The translations under genes were made by a program, and so were the position numbers. A stretch of DNA of 11,741 nucleotides from Rubritepida sp. GTDB taxonomy: Bacteria; Pseudomonadota; Alphaproteobacteria; Acetobacterales; Acetobacteraceae. Under the pieces are notes generated by a model. That model was given only the letters and a program-made list of their open reading frames with translations, did not search any database and was not told the origin of the DNA. The DNA lies in assembly GCA_028291485.1 (NCBI GenBank), contig JAQGHZ010000753.1:1-11741 (forward strand), read 5' to 3'. Within the stretch, counting starts at the first letter, position 1, and every line of letters begins with the position of its first letter. Shown piece after piece: positions 6,526 through 11,741 of the stretch.

Positions 6526-7725
6526 ATGACCCAGAGAATCGCCCGCCGGCCCCTGGCCGCGCTGCTTGCCGCGCCCGCCCTCGTCGGTGTGGGCACCGCC
6601 CGAGCGCAGGGCCAGCCGCTGAAGATCGGCGTGCCCACCGCCATGACCGGCACCTGGGCCGCGCTCGGCTCGCAGGTCGTGCGCAGCTGCCGCCTTTGGC
6701 AGAAGGCGATGAACGCCGAGGGCGGGCTGCTCGGCCGGCCCATCGAGTTCCTCTTCGAGGACACGCAGGGCACGCCCGCCAATTGCCTCCGCAAGGCGCA
6801 GGAGATGGTGGAGCGCGACCGCGTGAACATCTTGCTCGGCCTGATGGCGAGCAGCGAGGCGCTGGCCGTGATGCCCAAGCTCGCCGAGTGGAATGCGCTG
6901 TTCATCTCGTCGGTGAACGGCGCCGGCTCCATCACCGCGGAATCCTGGGTGCCGAACGCCTTCCGCGCCAACACCTCCGGCCCGATGGGCGCGCGCGCGC
7001 TGGCGCTGTGGCTGCGCAACTCGCCGCAGACCGATTTCTTCTCGCTCTCGCTGGATTATTCCTGGGGCCGCTCCTCGGTGGAGACCTTCGAGGGGCTGCT
7101 GCGCGGCATTGGCAAGCGCTCCATCGGCAACGTCTTCGCGCCCGTCGGCACGCGCGACTATTCCAGCTTCATCACCCGCGTGCGCCAGGCCAATCCGCAG
7201 GCGCTCTACATCGCGCTCACCGGCGACGACGGGACCGCCTTCCTGCGCCAGGCCGCGCAATACCGCCTCTTCGAGCGCATGCCGGTCGTGACCGAGACGG
7301 TGGACATGCTCTTCACCCGTCCCGCCGGCGAGGCGGCGATCGGGCTGGTCGGCGGCAGCCGCTATTCCTTCGCCTACGACATCCCCGCGAACAACACCTT
7401 CGTGAGCCGCTTCCGCGCCGAGTACAACGACCTGCCCGACACCTATGACGGCGAGCAGTGGCAGGCCTGCGAGGTGCTGGCCGCCGCCATCCGCAAGGCC
7501 GGCTCCACCGAGACGCCGCAGGTGGTCGCCGCGCTGCGGGACCTGGAGCTCAACTCCATCAAGGGCCCGCTGAAGATCCGCGCCTGCGACGGCCAGGCGG
7601 AGCAGCAGGGCTTCGTGGTGCGCGTGGCGCGGCGCGAGGGTTTTCCGTATCCTGTGCCGGACGTGATCTCGACCTTCACGGCCGCCGAGGTCACGCCCGC
7701 CTGCCGCGCCTCGAACTTCACCTGA
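6526..7725 (+). CDS. Branched-chain-amino-acid-type ABC transporter substrate-binding protein
   Basis: From ATG 6526 the product has 399 residues, normal for the Leu/Ile/Val/amide-binding (Peripla_BP_6) family. It begins with a signal peptide: arginines (RIARR), a hydrophobic stretch PLAALLAAPALVGVG and a cleavage site ARA|Q after residue 27. RRPLAAL weakly resembles a Tat signal, but Sec export is equally possible. The mature protein starts QPLKIGVPTAMTGTWAALG, characteristic of the family, followed by NAEGGLLGRPIEFLFEDTQG. It should bind the solute in the periplasm and deliver it to the two permeases encoded next. Cys55 and Cys87 lie in the first lobe in an arrangement reminiscent of the E. 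coli LivJ disulfide; Cys315, Cys354 and Cys393 lie near the C terminus. The gene begins 52 bases after the SDR gene. The ligand is unknown: this family also binds amides, urea, aromatic acids and other carboxylates, and the adjacent acyl-CoA ligase favours an organic acid. Confidence 0.92.
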   Translation: MTQRIARRPLAALLAAPALVGVGTARAQGQPLKIGVPTAMTGTWAALGSQVVRSCRLWQKAMNAEGGLLGRPIEFLFEDTQGTPANCLRKAQEMVERDRVNILLGLMASSEALAVMPKLAEWNALFISSVNGAGSITAESWVPNAFRANTSGPMGARALALWLRNSPQTDFFSLSLDYSWGRSSVETFEGLLRGIGKRSIGNVFAPVGTRDYSSFITRVRQANPQALYIALTGDDGTAFLRQAAQYRLFERMPVVTETVDMLFTRPAGEAAIGLVGGSRYSFAYDIPANNTFVSRFRAEYNDLPDTYDGEQWQACEVLAAAIRKAGSTETPQVVAALRDLELNSIKGPLKIRACDGQAEQQGFVVRVARREGFPYPVPDVISTFTAAEVTPACRASNFT

Positions 7726-7735
7726 AGGATTTCGG

Positions 7736-8605
7736 GTGGATCCGCTCACCCTCTTCACGCTGCAGACGCTGAACGCGCTGTCGCTCTCGGCGCTGCTGTT
7801 CTTCATCTCGCTGGGCCTGACGCTGATCTTCGGCATCATGCGCGTGGTGAACTTCGCCCATGGCGCGCTCTTCATGCTGGGCGCGTATGTGGGCGTGGCG
7901 ACGCAAACGGCGAGCGGGAGCTTTCTGCTGTCGCTGATCGCCGCGCCGCTGGCCGCTGCCGTGCTCGGACTGGCCTTCGAGCGCTGTGCGCTCTCGCGAC
8001 TCTATGCGCGCGAGCACTCGGCCTTCCTGCTCGTCACCTTCGGCTTGGCGCTCGCGCTCACCGAGGCGATCCGGCTGATCTGGGGCGCGGATGCACGCCA
8101 GGCGGAACTGCCGGATTCCCTGTCCGGCATCGTCTTCGTGATGGACGAGCCCTTCCCGATCTACCGCCTGCTGCTGATCGGCGCCGGCCTCGCCTGCGCG
8201 CTGCTCTGCTGGGCCGGACTGCAGCGCACGCGGCTTGGCCTGCTGCTGCGCGCCGCCTCGCAGAATCCGACCATGACGGCCGCGCTCGGCAATGATGTCG
8301 GCCGTGTGCGCGCCGCCGTTTTCGCCATGGCCTGCGCGCTGGCCGCGCTCGGCGGCGCGCTGGCGGCTCCCCTGCTCAGCGCCTCGCTCGGTCTCGGTTC
8401 CAACGTGATCATCGACGCCTTCGTGATCGTGATGATCGGCGGCATGGGCAGCTTCCTCGGCACGGCCGCTGGCAGCCTGCTGGTCGGCTTCGCCCAGACC
8501 TTCGGCAACTACTACGCGCCGGAACTGGCGCTCGGCATGACCTACGCGCTGATGATCGCCGTCCTGGTCGTGCGCCCCGGCGGACTCTTCGGGCGCGTGG
8601 AATGA
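7736..8605 (+). CDS. LivH-type inner-membrane permease of a HAAT ABC transporter
   Basis: The 289-residue protein is strongly hydrophobic with about eight potential membrane segments. It has the LivH hallmarks GLTLIFGIMRVVNFAHGALFMLGAY (split: GLTLIFG 27-33, NFAHG 39-43, LGAY 48-51), TRLGLLLRAASQNPTMTAALG (the cytoplasmic loop that contacts the ATPase), and MIGGMGS (233-239) near the C terminus. It ends in the typical RPGGLFGR. With the LivM-like protein it forms the solute channel in the cytoplasmic membrane. The start is GTG at 7736, placed 6 bases after AAGGA and 10 bases after the binding-protein stop; the N terminus then aligns with family members. Its end overlaps the next gene by ATGA. 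Confidence 0.92.
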   Translation: MDPLTLFTLQTLNALSLSALLFFISLGLTLIFGIMRVVNFAHGALFMLGAYVGVATQTASGSFLLSLIAAPLAAAVLGLAFERCALSRLYAREHSAFLLVTFGLALALTEAIRLIWGADARQAELPDSLSGIVFVMDEPFPIYRLLLIGAGLACALLCWAGLQRTRLGLLLRAASQNPTMTAALGNDVGRVRAAVFAMACALAALGGALAAPLLSASLGLGSNVIIDAFVIVMIGGMGSFLGTAAGSLLVGFAQTFGNYYAPELALGMTYALMIAVLVVRPGGLFGRVE

Positions 8606-9519
8606 GGCCGGCCGATCCCCGCCTGGTGCTGCTGCTGATCGCGCTCGCCGGCGTGCTCGCCTTCGTGCTGCCCGGCCACGCGACGACGCTGCTCACCGAG
8701 GCGCTGATCCTCGCCCTCTTCGCGCTGAGCCTGGACCTGCTGGTGGGCCATGCGCGCCTCACCTCCTTCGGCCATGCCGGCCCCTGGGCGCTCGGCGCCT
8801 ATCTCGCCGGCGCGATGATGCTGTCCTGGGGCGTGCCGCTGCCGTTCGCCGTCCTGCTGGCGGGCCTCGGCACGGCGGCTCTGGCGATCCCGATCGGATG
8901 GCTCTGCGTGCGCACGGGCGGCGTGACCTTCGCCATGCTCTCGCTGGCCTTCGCGCAGCTCGGCTATGCGGTCGTCGTCAAGTGGAACGCCGTCACCGGC
9001 GGCTCCGACGGCCTCGCCGGAATCCCGCGCGCCGGGCTGCCGGATGTCCTGGCCGGACGCGAGGGCTACCACCTCCTCGTCGCCGTCTTCCTCGCCGCCG
9101 CCTATCTGGTCGCGCATGGCTTCATCACCTCGCCGCTCGGCCGCATCGTCGCCGCCGTGCGCGAGAACGAGCAGCGCGCCGAGGCGCTGGGCCATGACCC
9201 GCGCCGCATCCGCCTGACGGTCTTCGTGCTGTCCTACTTCCTCGCCGGCATCGCGGGCGCGCTCTATGCCGGCTTCGCGGGCTATGTCTCGCCCGAGCTC
9301 TTCTTCTGGACCGTTTCCGGCCACGTGCTGGTGATGGTCATCCTCGGCGGCGCCGGCACGCTGATCGGCCCCATGCTCGGCGCGCTGGTCTTCTTCTACG
9401 CCGAGCACGAGCTCTCCGCGCTCACCGAAAGCTGGGGCCTGTTCCTCGGACTGCTCTTCATCCTCGTGGTGATCTTTGCCCCGCGCGGACTGATGGGCCT
9501 CGTGAGGCGCACGTCGTGA
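8602..9519 (+). CDS. LivM-type inner-membrane permease of a HAAT ABC transporter
   Basis: The 305-residue product is the second permease of the transporter. It has a hydrophobic N terminus, the family segment VGHARLTSFGHAG (48-60), the cytoplasmic coupling loop AVRENEQRAEALGHDP, and the C-terminal VILGGAGTLIGPMLGA followed by FAPRGLMG. About eight or more membrane segments are likely. The ATG overlaps the LivH-like stop (ATGA), and the stop overlaps the LivG-like GTG (GTGA), so translation is coupled on both sides. It is shorter than E. coli LivM (about 425 residues), which carries an extra N-terminal region, but normal for homologues outside the enterics. Confidence 0.92.
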   Translation: MRPADPRLVLLLIALAGVLAFVLPGHATTLLTEALILALFALSLDLLVGHARLTSFGHAGPWALGAYLAGAMMLSWGVPLPFAVLLAGLGTAALAIPIGWLCVRTGGVTFAMLSLAFAQLGYAVVVKWNAVTGGSDGLAGIPRAGLPDVLAGREGYHLLVAVFLAAAYLVAHGFITSPLGRIVAAVRENEQRAEALGHDPRRIRLTVFVLSYFLAGIAGALYAGFAGYVSPELFFWTVSGHVLVMVILGGAGTLIGPMLGALVFFYAEHELSALTESWGLFLGLLFILVVIFAPRGLMGLVRRTS

Positions 9520-10265
9520 GCCTCCTGGAATGCCGCGGCCTGACCCGCGCCTGGGGCGCCTTTCGCGCGGTGGACGGCGTGGATCTCGACCTCGCCGAGC
9601 GCGAGATCTGCGCCGTCATCGGCCCCAACGGCGCGGGCAAGAGCACGCTCTTCGCCATGATCGCCGGCAACCTGCGCAAGAGCGCGGGGACCGTGCGCTT
9701 CGACGGGGAGGAGGTGTCGCAGCTCTCCGCCCCCGCGCTGGCCTCGCGCGGCGTGGCGCGCAGCTTCCAGATCACGGCGATCTGTCCCGGCCTCACGGCG
9801 CTGGAGAACGTCCGCCTGGGCGTGCAGGCGCGCCAGCCCCTGCGCTGGCGCCCCTTCGGCGGCTCGGCCGCGATGCGCGAGGGCGAGACGCGCGCTTTGC
9901 ACTGGCTGGAACGCCTCAGCCTCGCCGATCGCGCGCAGACCCCCGCCGGCGAGCTCGCCCATGGCGACCAGCGCCTGCTGGAGGTCGCCGTCGCCCTCGC
10001 GCAGGAACCGCGCCTCCTCATCCTGGACGAGCCGACGCAAGGCATGTCGGTCGAGGAGACGCGCCGCACCGTGGACCTGCTCCACGGCGTGATGGCGGAG
10101 GCCGCGACCGCCGTGCTGCTGGTGGAGCACGACCTCGACGTCGTCTTCGCCCTCGCCCCGCGCATCGTCGTGCTGCACCGAGGCCGCAAGATCGCCGACG
10201 GACCCGCCGCCCAGGTCCGCGCCGACGACGCCGTGCAGCAGGCCTATCTCGGCGGGCTCGACTGA
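9516..10265 (+). CDS. LivG-type ABC transporter ATPase
   Basis: The 249-residue protein is a nucleotide-binding subunit with Walker A GPNGAGKST (36-44), Q-loop Gln85 in ARSFQI, Walker B LLILDEP (Asp171, Glu172) and switch His205 in VEHD. The signature is ELAHGDQ (146-152), the divergent LSGGQ form usual for LivG. It is expected to pair with the LivF-like ATPase and power uptake from the cytosolic face. It starts with GTG overlapping the permease stop by four bases and ends sharing one base with the next start (TGATG). All residues needed for ATP hydrolysis are present. Confidence 0.93.
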   Translation: MSLLECRGLTRAWGAFRAVDGVDLDLAEREICAVIGPNGAGKSTLFAMIAGNLRKSAGTVRFDGEEVSQLSAPALASRGVARSFQITAICPGLTALENVRLGVQARQPLRWRPFGGSAAMREGETRALHWLERLSLADRAQTPAGELAHGDQRLLEVAVALAQEPRLLILDEPTQGMSVEETRRTVDLLHGVMAEAATAVLLVEHDLDVVFALAPRIVVLHRGRKIADGPAAQVRADDAVQQAYLGGLD

Positions 10266-10960
10266 TGCTGGAGCTGCGCGACATCACCGGCGGCTACGGC
10301 CCCGCCCAGGTCCTCTGCGGCACCGACCTGCGCGCGGAGGCCGGCCAGGTCACCGCGCTCATCGGCCGGAACGGCGTCGGCAAGACGACGCTGCTGCGGG
10401 GGTTGATGGGCCTGCTGCCTGATCTCGCCGGCGAGATCACGCTGAGCGGCGAGACGCTGCTCGGCCTGCCCACGCACCGCATCGCCCGCGCCGGAATCGG
10501 CTATGTGCCCGAGGGCCGCCAGATCTTCCCTGAATTGACGGTGATGGAGAACCTCGCCGTCGGCCAGCGCCGCCCCTCGCGCAACTGGCCCGAGGAGCGC
10601 CTCTTCGCCCTCCTCCCCAACCTGCGCGAGCGCCGCGCCAATGCCGGCCGCGCGCTGTCCGGCGGAGAGCAGCAGATGCTCGCCATCGCCCGCGCGCTCG
10701 TCACCGACCCGCGGGTGCTGCTGCTGGACGAGCCAAGCCAGGGCCTGGCGCCCATGGTCGTGCAGGAGCTGGCCCGCGTGCTGCGGCAGCTCGCCGGCGA
10801 GGGCGTCGCCGTGCTCCTCGTGGAGCAGAACCTGCGCCTGACCGAGGCGGTGGCCGATCGCATCCTGATCATGGCGCGCGGCCGCATCGTCCATGACGAC
10901 ACCGCCGCCGCCTTCCGCGCGGCCGAGGATGATCTGCGCCACCGCTGGCTGACGATGTGA
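10265..10960 (+). CDS. LivF-type ABC transporter ATPase
   Basis: Starting at ATG 10265, which shares its A with the preceding TGA, the product has 231 residues, the normal LivF length. Motifs are GGYG near the N terminus, Walker A GRNGVGKTT (34-42), GIGYVPEGRQIFPELTVMENL (family hallmark: GYVPEGRQIFP), signature LSGGEQQ (131-137) and Walker B LLLDEPSQGLAP (Asp155, Glu156). The switch position reads EQN instead of EHD, which is usual for LivF and not a defect. A longer open frame runs upstream in the same phase to 9530, but that part is out of frame with LivG and has no family match. The protein completes the five-component transporter. Confidence 0.93.
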   Translation: MLELRDITGGYGPAQVLCGTDLRAEAGQVTALIGRNGVGKTTLLRGLMGLLPDLAGEITLSGETLLGLPTHRIARAGIGYVPEGRQIFPELTVMENLAVGQRRPSRNWPEERLFALLPNLRERRANAGRALSGGEQQMLAIARALVTDPRVLLLDEPSQGLAPMVVQELARVLRQLAGEGVAVLLVEQNLRLTEAVADRILIMARGRIVHDDTAAAFRAAEDDLRHRWLTM

Positions 10961-10970
10961 GGAGCTGACC

Positions 10971-11741
10971 ATGCGATTCGAGCCCAGACGCGACGAGGCC
11001 CGGGCCGCCAGATGGCGCGCCATCGGCCAATGGACCGGCGAGACCTTCTTCGACCTGCTGAACCGCGCTGCCGAGGCCACGCCCGACAAGGTGGCCATCA
11101 CCGACGGCGGGAACCGCGTCACCTATGCCGAGCTGCGTGACGTCACCGACCGCATGGCCGCGCGCTACCGCGCGCTCGGCATCGGCGAGACCGACGTGGT
11201 CGCGATCCAGCTGCCCAACTGGATCGAGTTCGCGCCCTGCTTCTTCGCGCTGGAGCGGATCGGCGCCGTCGCCGTCACCGTCTCCACCGATTTCCGCGCA
11301 CGCGAGCTGGAATACATCCTGCGCTTCAGCGAGGCGCGCGGCTTCGTCACCTGCGGCGACTATCGCGGCTTCGATCATCTCGCCATGGCGCTGGATCTTC
11401 GCGGGAAGCTGCCCGGGCTGGAGCTGATCGGCAGCTTCCGCTCGCCGCCGCGCGAGGGCGTCGTCCCGCTCGACGACGTCATGGCGGGAAAGGGTCCGCC
11501 AAAGGATTTCACGCCGTTCCGCCAGCCCTCCGATGCGGTGATGCGCATGGCCTTCACCTCCGGCACCACGGGCAATCCGAAGGGCGTCATGCACAGCCAT
11601 GACACCACCCTTCCCGCCGCGCGCATCCTCAACACCGACCTCGGTCTCGGCGCCGAGGACCGCATGATGGTCTGGCTGCCGCTCGGGCTGAACTGGGGCT
11701 ACCTCACCCTCGTGCAGTCGGTGATGGCGAACGCCACCGCG
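10971..11741 (+). CDS. AMP-forming acyl-CoA synthetase/ligase, N-terminal part (cut by window edge)
   Basis: The frame is open from ATG 10971 to the window end, giving 257 residues of a family usually 500-560 long. The ATG lies 6 bases after AGGAG (10960-10964) and 10 bases after the LivF-like stop, so it belongs to the same operon. The N-terminal domain shows ATPDKVAI, VTYAELRDVTDRMAARYRALG, VVAIQLPNWIEF and the ATP-binding P-loop FTSGTTGNPKGV (195-206). These enzymes activate a carboxylic acid as acyl-adenylate and then as acyl-CoA in the cytosol. The N-terminal layout recalls cyclohexanecarboxylate-CoA ligase-like proteins, but specificity lies mostly in the missing part. In context it would activate the acid imported by the transporter. 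Confidence 0.9.
   Translation, partial: MRFEPRRDEARAARWRAIGQWTGETFFDLLNRAAEATPDKVAITDGGNRVTYAELRDVTDRMAARYRALGIGETDVVAIQLPNWIEFAPCFFALERIGAVAVTVSTDFRARELEYILRFSEARGFVTCGDYRGFDHLAMALDLRGKLPGLELIGSFRSPPREGVVPLDDVMAGKGPPKDFTPFRQPSDAVMRMAFTSGTTGNPKGVMHSHDTTLPAARILNTDLGLGAEDRMMVWLPLGLNWGYLTLVQSVMANATA

Noticed and set aside
6460..7875. A 471-codon minus-strand open frame over the binding protein
   Set aside because: It is antisense to a protein with a signal peptide and clear family sequence; its translation is low-complexity.
9530..10264. Upstream extension of the LivF-like frame
   Set aside because: It overlaps the whole LivG gene in another frame and lacks family similarity; ATG 10265 gives the normal LivF N terminus.
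10727..10840. Missing switch histidine in the LivF-like ATPase (EQN)
   Set aside because: EQN at this position is characteristic of LivF-type subunits, so it is not an anomaly.

Overview
The window is very GC-rich, with strong G/C bias at third codon positions and long open shadow frames opposite most genes. Together with the gene families present, this suggests an alphaproteobacterium, possibly Acetobacteraceae (Roseomonas-like). That placement is an inference from composition and gene content, not from a marker gene. No rRNA, tRNA, CRISPR array, insertion sequence or phage gene was seen. Eight of the nine genes read rightward; the leftmost reads leftward.

Left part (1-3396, minus strand): most of a large soluble hybrid histidine kinase. 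It has five tandem PAS modules, then HisKA, HATPase, a receiver domain and an Hpt domain, and it runs off the left edge. The divergent gap at 3397-3710 holds a striking near-perfect 31-bp palindrome and weak candidate promoters for both flanking genes. Next, on the plus strand, comes a family III (CaiB/BaiF) CoA-transferase (3711-4952), followed by a possible intrinsic terminator.

Right part (5090-11741, plus strand): a tightly packed operon of a TetR-family repressor, an SDR-fold protein, a periplasmic branched-chain-amino-acid-type (HAAT) binding protein, two permeases (LivH- and LivM-like), two ATPases (LivG- and LivF-like), and the N-terminal part of an AMP-forming acyl-CoA ligase that runs off the right edge. 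Most junctions overlap by 1-11 bases or are separated by about 10 bases. A TGA-N-TGA/TCA-N-TCA palindrome just upstream of the repressor closely resembles the operator of acyl-CoA-responsive TetR regulators such as Bacillus subtilis FadR.

The simplest reading is a carboxylic-acid utilisation locus. The ABC transporter imports an organic acid, the ligase and/or the CoA-transferase attach CoA, the SDR may act on the acyl-CoA, and the TetR protein senses a CoA-ester and releases the operon. The substrate cannot be read from the sequence. The most unusual points are the SDR that lacks its catalytic tyrosine, the well-formed operator, the kinase's four repeated RGDFG-containing PAS modules, and the intergenic palindrome. 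None of these by itself shows a wholly new system; most of the window is recognisable accessory catabolism and signalling.
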